DNA of 64,000 nucleotides from positions 496,001 through 560,000 of the forward strand of contig JAFEFN010000013.1 of NCBI GenBank assembly GCA_018240525.1, given 5' to 3'. The notes under the pieces were generated by a model. That model was not told the DNA's origin, made no database searches, and was given only the letters and a program-made list of their open reading frames with translations. The position numbers were made by a program, and so were the translations under genes. Shown piece by piece: positions 35,983 to 43,891 of the stretch (positions within the stretch are counted from its first letter, which is position 1; every line of letters begins with the position of its first letter). Origin of the DNA: Pseudomonadota bacterium (GTDB lineage: Bacteria; Pseudomonadota; Gammaproteobacteria; Steroidobacterales; Steroidobacteraceae).

Positions 35983-38028
35983 ATGAGTGCAATGCTTGCG
36001 CTTCCGCCCGACCTTGCGCTCCGCGCACTAGACTCGGCGCCTGACGCCCTCATCATCATCGACGGCTCGGGACTCATTGCCGCGGCCAACCGCCAGGTGA
36101 CCGCGCTATTCGGCTATTCACACGACGAAGTCATCGCGAAGCCTGTCGAGCATCTGATCCCAGAACGGTTTCGTGCCGAGCATCGCACGGACCGGCAGGG
36201 CTACATGCGCGACCCGCACTCTCGGCCGATGGGCGCAGGTCTCGAACTGTTCGGCATCCGCAAAGACGGTACCGAATTCCCGGTCGAAATCAGCTTGAGC
36301 CCGATCGAGGACGAGTCGGGCACCCTGGTCGCAGCAGCAATCCGCGATGTCACCGAACGCAAGCGCATTGAAACTGAGCTAGCCGTGCAGCTGGAAGACA
36401 TGCGCCGCTTCCATGAGCTGAGCAGTCGTCTGATCGAGGCTGCTGATCTCCCGAACGTACTCGAGGAAGTCCTCGATGCGGTTATTGGTGTACAGGACGC
36501 GGATTTCGGCAACATCCAGCTAAGGAATACGGAAAGTGGCACGCTGAGCATCGTCGCGCAACGCGGATTCTCCCCCGCGTTTCTCGAATACTTTCACAGT
36601 GTCGATGCCAGTCACGAGACGGCCTGTGGCCGAGCACTGCGAGCCGGTGCACGGGTCATCATCGATGATATCGAGCAAGACGACGCCTATCTGCCGTACC
36701 GGGGCATCGCCGCGCAGGAAGGGTATCGTGCGGTTCAAAGCGCACCGATTCGTGGCCATGACGGCATCACGACCGGCATGCTTTCCACTTATTTTCGCGC
36801 GCCTCATCGTCCTTCCGCTAGGAAGCTGCAGTTAACCGATGTCTACACGCGCCTCCTCGCGGAGTTGATCAGGCGCATCGGCGATGAGGACACGGTGCGG
36901 CGCGCCCGTGATGAGGCCAACCGTGCGAACCAGGCGAAGAGCCGTTTTCTGGCCACCGCCAGCCACGACCTGCGTCAGCCGCTGCAAACGATTTCCCTCC
37001 TCAACGGTACGCTGCGACGCAGGTCACTTGACGATTGCACAAGAATTGAAGCGCTCGCACATCAGGATGAGGCAATCGGTGCGATGTCGCGCCTGCTCAA
37101 TGCGCTGCTGGACATCAGCAAGCTCGAGTCCGGCGCCGTTAAGCCGGACCCGAGCGATTTCGCGGTCACTGCACTTTTCGAGGAGCTGCGACATGAGTTT
37201 GCTGGTCTCGCCGACGAGAAGGGACTGAGCTTCAGGGTCACTCCCAGCGAGGATTCGATTCACAGCGATCCCTCGCTGGTGGGCCAAGTCCTGCGGAACC
37301 TCGTCTCCAATGCGATCAAGTACACCCAAGCCGGTTGGGTGGCCTTGCGCTGCCTGCACGACGGTCCTGCGGTTGTGCGCATCGAGGTTCTCGACACCGG
37401 TATCGGCATACCCGACGAGAAGTTGCGCTACATCTATGACGAGTTCTACCAGATCGGCGTGCCACCCAATGCAACCCGCGATGGCTACGGTCTTGGTTTG
37501 AGCATCGTGCAACGAATCGTGAACCTGCTCGATGCGAAGCTCGATGTGCAATCGGAGGTTGGCAAGGGGTCGCTGTTCGCTCTCAGCTTGCCGGCTGCCC
37601 CGGCCGCGGCGCGCCCCGCCTGCGCCGAAGCGGACGCCCGGTCACAGCTGCGGCCGGTTCACGCGCGCATCCTCTTGGTCGAAGATGACCCGGCAGTATT
37701 GAACGCCACCCGCATGCTGCTGAGGATTGAGGGATATCAGGTCAGCACCGCCCTGTCGATGGCCGAGGCACTGGAGCAGGCCGCTATCGATTCCCGCATC
37801 GACCTGCTGGTGACTGACTACCACCTGCAGGCGGAGGAAACGGGCACGCAGGTCATTGCCGCCTTGCGCACTGCTCTTGGCCGGCCTCTCAAGGCCATCC
37901 TCATGACCGGCGATACTTCCTCCGACGTGGGAAAACTGCGGGCTGACCCGCTCCTGCGCATCGCCAGCAAGCCCGTGCACGCCGAGGAGTTGCTCACCCT
38001 GCTACAGGCGTTACTTGCCTCGAACTAA
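35983..38028 (+). CDS. Soluble hybrid histidine kinase (PAS-GAF-HisKA-HATPase-REC)
   Basis: 681 residues without membrane helices. PAS domain about 10-130 (SAPDALIIIDGSGLIAAANR), GAF domain about 150-300, H-box ATASHDLRQPLQTI (phospho-accepting His near 330), ATPase N-box LRNLVSNAIKYT, G1 DTGIGIP and G2 GYGLGLSIV. The C-terminal receiver (about 560-680) has EDDPAVLN, the acceptor DLLVTDYHL and a KPVHAEEL lysine. The DLRQPLQ H-box subfamily usually passes phosphate to a LuxR-type regulator; none is beside it, so it is an orphan here. Confidence 0.93.
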   Translation: MSAMLALPPDLALRALDSAPDALIIIDGSGLIAAANRQVTALFGYSHDEVIAKPVEHLIPERFRAEHRTDRQGYMRDPHSRPMGAGLELFGIRKDGTEFPVEISLSPIEDESGTLVAAAIRDVTERKRIETELAVQLEDMRRFHELSSRLIEAADLPNVLEEVLDAVIGVQDADFGNIQLRNTESGTLSIVAQRGFSPAFLEYFHSVDASHETACGRALRAGARVIIDDIEQDDAYLPYRGIAAQEGYRAVQSAPIRGHDGITTGMLSTYFRAPHRPSARKLQLTDVYTRLLAELIRRIGDEDTVRRARDEANRANQAKSRFLATASHDLRQPLQTISLLNGTLRRRSLDDCTRIEALAHQDEAIGAMSRLLNALLDISKLESGAVKPDPSDFAVTALFEELRHEFAGLADEKGLSFRVTPSEDSIHSDPSLVGQVLRNLVSNAIKYTQAGWVALRCLHDGPAVVRIEVLDTGIGIPDEKLRYIYDEFYQIGVPPNATRDGYGLGLSIVQRIVNLLDAKLDVQSEVGKGSLFALSLPAAPAAARPACAEADARSQLRPVHARILLVEDDPAVLNATRMLLRIEGYQVSTALSMAEALEQAAIDSRIDLLVTDYHLQAEETGTQVIAALRTALGRPLKAILMTGDTSSDVGKLRADPLLRIASKPVHAEELLTLLQALLASN

Positions 38029-38278
38029 CCCTCCCTGGGGGCGCACACCCGGAACGGTGACTTGCACCGTACAAAATCGCCGCTTTACGAAGATAGCGCG
38101 CTGGGCCAGGGATGGCACGGTCATGGTTGGCGGTTGGAGCGGAGACAGCAAAGAGGCGTTGCCGGCCGTGTGGCAGGTTTCCCGCACTTGATCGCGCTCA
38201 CGCGGTGGGTCGGCCCTAGGATCGGGCCCGCGCTCACGGTCTGGTCGTTCCGATGAGTTGAGACTACCCTCTCTGGCG

Positions 38279-38908
38279 ATGCCACCCGAAGCCGATCAGA
38301 AGGCGAAAAGCCATTGGGATGGCGTGTACGAGCGACGCGCCAGCGACAGCGTGAGCTGGTACGAGCCGGTTCCGGCGCACTCGTTGGAGTTCATTGCCGA
38401 GGCGCGAATCCCGACGACCGCCCCGCTGATTGACATCGGCGCCGGCGCCTCGCGCCTGGTCGATCACCTGCTCGATCTGGGCTATCTCGACCTGACGGTG
38501 ATGGACGTCTCGGAAAAAGCGCTGGAAGTTGTTCGACGCCGCCTGGGCGACCGGCACGGAAGCGTCTCCTTCCTGCGCCAGGATGTGACGAGCTTCCGTC
38601 CCGCTCGACAGTACGCTCTCTGGCATGATCGCGCGGTTTTTCATTTCCTCACCCACCCAGCCGCGCGCAATCGATACGTCGATGCGCTAACGGAAGCCAC
38701 CGCCCCGGGGGGCTCGGTGGTCATGGCGACATTCGGGCCCGACGGGCCACCCCGATGCAGCAACCTCGCGGTGAGCCGCTACGACGCTGCTTCACTGGCC
38801 GCAGAGCTCGGAGATGCGTTCCAGGTAGTTCGCTCCATCATCACCACCCACGTCACGCCCGGCGGGGCCAACCAGCAGTTTCTATATGCCCTCTTCACAC
38901 GCCGTTGA
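38279..38908 (+). CDS. Class I SAM-dependent methyltransferase
   Basis: 209 residues from the ATG at 38279; a TTG 21 bases upstream is in frame. The SAM-binding motif I is LIDIGAGASRLVDHLL near 52, followed by VMDVSEKAL (motif II acidic residue) and LWHDRAVFHFLT (motif IV). The HWDGVYERRASDSVSWYEP N-terminus is typical of a small methyltransferase group annotated as trans-aconitate- or tellurite-like. Substrate unknown. It is followed on the opposite strand by the GDCCVxC protein. Confidence 0.88.
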   Translation: MPPEADQKAKSHWDGVYERRASDSVSWYEPVPAHSLEFIAEARIPTTAPLIDIGAGASRLVDHLLDLGYLDLTVMDVSEKALEVVRRRLGDRHGSVSFLRQDVTSFRPARQYALWHDRAVFHFLTHPAARNRYVDALTEATAPGGSVVMATFGPDGPPRCSNLAVSRYDAASLAAELGDAFQVVRSIITTHVTPGGANQQFLYALFTRR

Positions 38909-38981
38909 ATCGGGCGCGCCCGAGTCCGTGGCCAGCAGACCCGCGCCGATTTGGTCGGCTTTCTGCGGACGTCCGCACGGT

Positions 38982-39209
38982 CTATTTGTTACTTCCGCAG
39001 CAACCGGCGTCGGATTGTTTCGGGGGACACGGAACGGTCCCGTACGAGCAGAACACGCAACAGTCGCCCGGCTTGGGCCGCAATACGACCCCGCAGCCGG
39101 TGCACTCGTAGAAGTACTGGCAAGCATCGGTCGGCATGGTTTCGCCCCGCCTCTTTCCGCAGTGCGGGCAGGTGAGAACAGACTCCAGCTTCAGACCGGC
39201 CGCGCTCAT
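38982..39209 (-). CDS. GDCCVxC-domain zinc-ribbon protein (cysteine form)
   Basis: 75 residues. CPHCGKRRGE and ECTGCG form a zinc-ribbon, then comes the signature PGDCCVFCSYGTVPCPP and a C-terminal CCGSNK. The family is annotated as GDCCVxC domain (seleno)protein because some members carry selenocysteine at the last signature position. Here that position is an ordinary TGC cysteine. A strong ribosome site (GGGGAGG, 5 bases before ATG) fixes the start. The function is unknown; a redox or metal-handling role is inferred from the cysteines. Confidence 0.85.
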   Translation of the reverse strand: MSAAGLKLESVLTCPHCGKRRGETMPTDACQYFYECTGCGVVLRPKPGDCCVFCSYGTVPCPPKQSDAGCCGSNK

Positions 39210-39323
39210 TGAACCTCCCCATGGAGCTGGATACAGGCCCTCAGACCCGGGGCGCGTGGGGTCGCGCTCGATGGCCGAGAGGCCGGCATGCGGCACGCGC
39301 GTCGTCCCGGCAGGCATCGCCGG

Positions 39324-40007
39324 CTAGGACGATGCGCTGGCTCCCTGCCCGGGATCCGCCAGCCTGAAGCTGCAGTTGAATGCAATGGTGATGCGGGTGC
39401 CTTCGCCTTCGAATGGCTTGACGTCGTGCAATACCCACGAGGGGAACAACACCAACTGACCCGGCTCGAGCGCGAAGGTCGCACCGGCAAGTCCGAAGGG
39501 CGGCTGCAGGCGGGCTACGCCAGCGTCCATGTACATAGCACTGCCCACTGCGGGATTGACGAACGCCAACAGCCCGCTCTCCTTCCTACCTGCGTCGCTC
39601 TTTCCGGGATCCACGCAGTAAACGCCGCTCCAGGAGGCATTCGGGTGGTTGTGCAGTCCGAAAAATCCGCCGCGCCGCATGATGTGGAACCAGGATTCGT
39701 TGAATATCCGCAAGCGCTGCAGCGTCGCCGGATCGTAGCCATTCAAATGGCCGACCAGGGCAAGCAACTGTTCCCAGCAGAAGGTCCGCAATTCCCGAAT
39801 GGCCGGGTTGTCTTCGCTGAAGAGGTTAAAGGCGCTTTCAAACAGCTTGTCGTTGCGCAGCGTGTGAGGCCTGGGATTGGCCGCCGTACCACTCGCCTCA
39901 CGCATCAGGACGTATTGCGTAAGTGCCGCGTTCAGCCGCACGGCGTCCGGGTGTCGGCTGATGCTGAACGGCACAGGGAACAGCGGCAGGAGTTCCGGCG
40001 GCGACAG
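39324..40007 (-). CDS. 2-oxoglutarate/Fe(II) oxygenase family protein (PF13759-like)
   Basis: About 227 residues. The C-terminal half is a jelly-roll dioxygenase: iron-binding HNHPNASWSGVYCVDPG (first His, acidic residue) and WVLHDVKPF (second His), and a late R in GTRITIAFN for 2-oxoglutarate. The N-terminal LLPLFPVPFSISRHPDAVRL is the usual family beginning. No ATG precedes it. A strong ribosome site, GAGGGAG (40014-40020), lies 6 bases before an in-frame CTG at 40007, which I take as start; the first ordinary start, GTG 39974, would delete the conserved PLFPV. It lies divergent from the amidohydrolase operon. Confidence 0.8.
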   Translation of the reverse strand: MSPPELLPLFPVPFSISRHPDAVRLNAALTQYVLMREASGTAANPRPHTLRNDKLFESAFNLFSEDNPAIRELRTFCWEQLLALVGHLNGYDPATLQRLRIFNESWFHIMRRGGFFGLHNHPNASWSGVYCVDPGKSDAGRKESGLLAFVNPAVGSAMYMDAGVARLQPPFGLAGATFALEPGQLVLFPSWVLHDVKPFEGEGTRITIAFNCSFRLADPGQGASASS

Positions 40008-40238
40008 AGAGAACTCCCTCGGCGTATCGGGGGGTGGGCGTAGCTTACGCCTGCCGGTCTGGCGCCGCCATCCGGATGCGGTCGCGCGCGGGTGGAGGCG
40101 CACACTCGAAGCGTGCTGGCCGGAAGGTGTAGCGAGCGAGCGCGCCGCGATGTGCGGCAAGCTCGCAGCGGTGGTGCATGCGGGGCCCGGCAGCCTGAGG
40201 GCGCGGTTGCGGCGGCTTGCCAATGAGCCTGCTTCCCG

Positions 40239-40253
40239 GTTAACTTGATTAAC
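40239..40253. promoter_or_regulatory. TetR-type operator O1 (GTTAA-N5-TTAAC) before the amidohydrolase gene
   Basis: GTTAACTTGATTAAC, a 15-base dyad with perfect 5-base arms. It ends at the base before the amidohydrolase ATG. The same arms and spacing occur at 46357-46371 and 47189-47203, and nowhere else that I found in the window. The adjacent tetR gene is the likely source of the binding protein. Confidence 0.75.
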
Positions 40254-41483
40254 ATGCAGGAGCTGCGCATTCAGGGCGACCGCCTCTGGGCGAGTCTCAT
40301 GTCTATGGCCGCGATCGGCGCCACCGCGAAGGGCGGTTGCAACCGCCAGGCGCTCACAGACGACGACCGGTTGGGCCGCGACCGCTTCAGCGCGTGGGCG
40401 CGTGAGGCCGGCTGCACCGTGACCGTGGACGAGATCGGCAACCTGTTCGCCGCACGGGCGGGCACCGATCGGCACGCCGATCCGGTTCTCATCGGCAGCC
40501 ACCTCGACACCCAGCCCACGGGGGGTCGCTTCGACGGGGTCTATGGGGTCATGGCGGGCCTCGAAGTGTTTCGCACCCTGAACGATCGGCGGGTCGCCAC
40601 GCGCCGCCCGATCGAGCTGGTCAGCTGGACCAACGAGGAGGGCTGCCGCTTCACGCCCGCGATGCTCGGATCGGGGGTGGTGGCCGGTGCCTACGATCTC
40701 GAGTACGCCTACGCGCGGCAAGATCGCGACGGTGTTCGCCTCGACGCGGAGCTCGCCCGCATCGGCTACCGCGGCCGCAGCGCCGCGCGACCGCGGCAAT
40801 TCCATGCCGCCTTTGAAGCGCACATCGAGCAGGGTCCGATCCTCGAGGCTGAATCCACCACCATCGGGGCGGTGACTGGCATCCAGGGTGCGTACTGGCT
40901 GGATGTGATCCTCGAAGGCACCGCGGCACACGCTGGCCCCACACCCATGGAGATGCGCCGCGATCCGTGGCGCGCGGCGACTCCCATCATCGAGGCGGCC
41001 TTCGCGCTCGCCACCCGCCAGGCGCCCTGGGGCCGCGCCACCGTTGGCGATCTGCGGGTGTCTCCTGGCGCTCGCAACACCGTTCCAGAGCGGCTGGTGG
41101 TGAGCGTGGACCTGCGCCATCCGTCGGCTGAGGCGCTCGAGGCCATGGTGGCCGCTTTCAAGGCGCAGGTGAGCGAGATTGCCGCGCGGACCGGGATCGC
41201 GGGGCGCGTGCAGAACGTCTGGCACATGCCGCCGACGCAGTTCGACCCACGCCTGGTCGATGTGGTGGCGGAATGCGCCGCCGCACTGGGCTATTCGTGG
41301 CGCCGCATGGTGAGCGGCGCAGGCCACGACTCGCTGCACGTGGCGCGCTTCGCCCCCACCGCCATGATCTTTGTGCCCTGCAAAGAAGGTCTCAGCCACA
41401 ACGAGACGGAATCGGCCACGCCCGAGGATCTCGCGGCCGGCGCCAACGTGCTGCTGCAGGCGGTGTTGGCGACGGCGGACTAG
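40254..41483 (+). CDS. M20-family N-carbamoyl-amino-acid / allantoate amidohydrolase
   Basis: 409 residues, the normal length for HyuC/AllC/beta-ureidopropionase-type zinc enzymes, which hydrolyse a ureido group. Metal and substrate blocks: LIGSHLDTQPTGGRFDG near 80, WTNEEGCRF near 125, AHIEQGPILE near 190 and SGAGHDSLHVAR near 360. The start is set by family similarity (QELRIQGDRLWASL); the operator palindrome O1 abuts the ATG, so no ribosome site is possible. It is the first gene of an operon with the pentein and the TPR-sulfotransferase. Confidence 0.92.
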   Translation: MQELRIQGDRLWASLMSMAAIGATAKGGCNRQALTDDDRLGRDRFSAWAREAGCTVTVDEIGNLFAARAGTDRHADPVLIGSHLDTQPTGGRFDGVYGVMAGLEVFRTLNDRRVATRRPIELVSWTNEEGCRFTPAMLGSGVVAGAYDLEYAYARQDRDGVRLDAELARIGYRGRSAARPRQFHAAFEAHIEQGPILEAESTTIGAVTGIQGAYWLDVILEGTAAHAGPTPMEMRRDPWRAATPIIEAAFALATRQAPWGRATVGDLRVSPGARNTVPERLVVSVDLRHPSAEALEAMVAAFKAQVSEIAARTGIAGRVQNVWHMPPTQFDPRLVDVVAECAAALGYSWRRMVSGAGHDSLHVARFAPTAMIFVPCKEGLSHNETESATPEDLAAGANVLLQAVLATAD

Positions 41484-41519
41484 CAGTCATCGTATGAGGA
41501 AAGCCGCCATGGAGCTCAC

Positions 41520-42425
41520 ATGCAACTGAGAACCCGTCGGGAGGGCGGCGGCACGCCCCGCCCGGCTGCCTGGGGAGTCGACAGCGAATACGGGCGGCTG
41601 CGCGACGTGCTCATCGGTCCGATCGACCATTATGCGTGGCAAGCGGGGAGCAACGCTGTCTCGGCGCGCGCGCACCGCACCGGCGCGCACTTCGATCCGG
41701 GCGTGGCGCGCGCCCAGTACGCCGAGATGATCCACGCCTACGAGCAGGCCGGCGTGCGCGTCCATCGGCTTGCTGCCGAGGCGGGCCTGCCGTATCAGCT
41801 ATTCGCCCGGGACTCGAGCATCATGACACCCTGGGGCGCCATCATCATGCAGCTCGCCAAGCCTTTCCGGCGCGGCGAGTACGCCACCTGTCTGCGCTTC
41901 TACCTCGAAGCGGGCATCCCGATCTACGAGCTGATCACCGCCGGCAACGTCGAGGGTGGCGACTTCATGGTGCTCAAGCCGGGCGTGGCAATCTGCGGCT
42001 GCTCGGGAGACCGCTCGATTGCACCGGCCGTGCAGCAGCTGCGCGAGTGGTTCGAGGCGGAGGGCTGGGAGTTCCACACCTACGCCTTCGATCCGCACTT
42101 CCTGCACCTCGATGTGCAACTCGGCATGATCGCCGAGGGACTCGCCGCGGTCTGTGCGGAGGCGGTCGAGCCGGAGCTGCTCACCTGGTTGAAATCCCAC
42201 CGCATCCGCATCATCGAAATCTCCTACCGCGAGGCGATGGAGATGGGCTGTAACCTGGTGTCGCTCGGTGCGGGCCGCGTCCTCATTCCGGCCAGCAACA
42301 GCCGGCTGATTGGGCATTGCCGTGCCGAGGGACTCACCGTGTACGACCCGGACGTCGCCATGATCGCCCGGGGCGGCGGCTCGATTCATTGCATGTGCCA
42401 GGCGCTGCGGCGCGACCCGGCGTAG
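41520..42425 (+). CDS. Pentein-superfamily hydrolase/amidinotransferase (arginine deiminase / DDAH-like)
   Basis: 301 residues. The guanidine-modifying catalytic set is visible: acidic residues in GNVEGGDFMVL (near 144), the catalytic His in FLHLDVQLGMI (near 198) and the nucleophilic Cys in GGGSIHCMCQALRRD at the C-terminus. The size suits dimethylarginine dimethylaminohydrolase or a small arginine-deiminase relative. Such enzymes turn a guanidino group into a ureido group, or transfer the amidino group. It lies 36 bases after the amidohydrolase gene (GGAG before ATG), which would act on the ureido product. Confidence 0.87.
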   Translation: MQLRTRREGGGTPRPAAWGVDSEYGRLRDVLIGPIDHYAWQAGSNAVSARAHRTGAHFDPGVARAQYAEMIHAYEQAGVRVHRLAAEAGLPYQLFARDSSIMTPWGAIIMQLAKPFRRGEYATCLRFYLEAGIPIYELITAGNVEGGDFMVLKPGVAICGCSGDRSIAPAVQQLREWFEAEGWEFHTYAFDPHFLHLDVQLGMIAEGLAAVCAEAVEPELLTWLKSHRIRIIEISYREAMEMGCNLVSLGAGRVLIPASNSRLIGHCRAEGLTVYDPDVAMIARGGGSIHCMCQALRRDPA

Positions 42426-42430
42426 CAGCC

Positions 42431-43882
42431 ATGTCGCCGGCGAGCCATGCCGGCTACTGTAGGGCGATGCCCGACACTCCTCCGACCTTGGCTGGGCACT
42501 GGGCGCGAAGCCGCGAATCGGCACTCGCCGCCCTCAGGCGCGGCGACCTGGCGGCCGCAGCGCAAGCGCTCGCCCAACTCGAGTCGCTGCTCGCGGCGGC
42601 TGAAGGCCCGGCCGCAGCGCGCGCCCGCGCGCATGCCGAGATCGGCGACTTGGCCGTGCTGCTCGAGGACTACTCGGGCGCGCGCCGCCATTACGGAGCG
42701 GCACTCGCGCTCGATCCGCGACAGGCGCGGTTCTGGTTCAACCGCGCTACCGTTCAGCGCTTTCTGGGCGACCTCGCAGCCGCCGAACGCGACTACGATG
42801 CGTGTCTGGAGCTCGATCCCGCGGACGCGCAGGCCTGGCTGAACCGCTCGGAGCTGCGGCAGCAGACTGCCGAGCGTAATCATCTGCCGCAGCTCGAGCA
42901 GGCGCTCCAGGCCGCCCTAGGCCAGTGGCAGCGCGAGGTGCCGCTGCGCTATGCCCTCGCCAAGGAGTACGAGGACCTGGGCGAGTGGCCGCGTGCGTGG
43001 GCTCAGCTGTCCGCCGGAGCGGCGCTGCGCCGGCGGCACCTGGAGTACGATGTGCGCGCGGACTTAGCGGCGCTCGCGAGCATCCGCGACGCTTTTCCGG
43101 ACCCGCCGTCCGCGGGCGTGGGCGCTGCGAGCCCCGGGCCAATCTTTATCCTCGGACTGCCCCGCACGGGCTCAACGCTGGTGGAGCGAATTCTCGGCCG
43201 CCATTCCCAGGTTCAGGCCGCAGGCGAGCTGCCGCACTTCGGCGCCGCGGTGGTCGACGCCGTGCAGCGACGTCACGCCGGCCGCAAGCTGCCGCGCAGC
43301 CAGCTCATCGCCGAGTCGGCGCGGCTGGACTTCACCGCGCTCGGCGCGGATTACTTGCGGCGCACGCGGCCCCGGGCCGGGCAACGGCCGTTCTTTACCG
43401 ATAAACTGCCGCTCAACTTCCTATACTGTGGGCTCATCGCCCGCGCGCTGCCGCACGCGCGCCTGGTACACGTGATCCGGGGGCCGATGGCCACCTGCTA
43501 CAGCATCTACAAGGTGCTGTTCGACCGTGGATACCCGTTCTCCTACGATCTGAACGAGCTGGCCGACTACTACGTGGGCTATCGCGCGCTGATGGCTCAC
43601 TGGGAGCGGACGCTTCCGGGACGGCTCGTCACTATCCGCTACGAGACACTCCTCGATCAGCCACAGGGCACGGTGGAGCGTCTCCTCGGCGAGCTGGGCC
43701 TGCCCTGGGAGCCGCACTGCCTGGCCTTCGAGGACAACCCGGCGCCGGTCGCCACCGCCAGCGCCGCACAGGTGCGCCGCCCGCTGTACCGCGAATCGCG
43801 TTCGCTGTGGCGCCGCTACGTGCGCGAGCTCGCCCCGCTCGCCGCGCGGCTCGAGGCCGCCGGCATCGCCATCGAACCCTGA
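42431..43882 (+). CDS. TPR-repeat sulfotransferase
   Basis: 483 residues from the ATG at 42431, five bases after the previous stop; an ATG at 42467 is an alternative. The N-terminal 180 residues are helical repeats of TPR type (ARRHYGAALALDPRQARFWF, AERDYDACLELDPADAQAWL). The C-terminal domain is a PAPS-dependent sulfotransferase: 5'-phosphosulfate loop LGLPRTGSTLVERIL near 240 and 3'-phosphate segment LVHVIRGPMATCYSIYK near 345. Acceptor unknown. Such genes often sit beside TonB-dependent receptor genes, as here. Confidence 0.9.
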   Translation: MSPASHAGYCRAMPDTPPTLAGHWARSRESALAALRRGDLAAAAQALAQLESLLAAAEGPAAARARAHAEIGDLAVLLEDYSGARRHYGAALALDPRQARFWFNRATVQRFLGDLAAAERDYDACLELDPADAQAWLNRSELRQQTAERNHLPQLEQALQAALGQWQREVPLRYALAKEYEDLGEWPRAWAQLSAGAALRRRHLEYDVRADLAALASIRDAFPDPPSAGVGAASPGPIFILGLPRTGSTLVERILGRHSQVQAAGELPHFGAAVVDAVQRRHAGRKLPRSQLIAESARLDFTALGADYLRRTRPRAGQRPFFTDKLPLNFLYCGLIARALPHARLVHVIRGPMATCYSIYKVLFDRGYPFSYDLNELADYYVGYRALMAHWERTLPGRLVTIRYETLLDQPQGTVERLLGELGLPWEPHCLAFEDNPAPVATASAAQVRRPLYRESRSLWRRYVRELAPLAARLEAAGIAIEP

Positions 43883-43891
43883 GCCGCGCCT

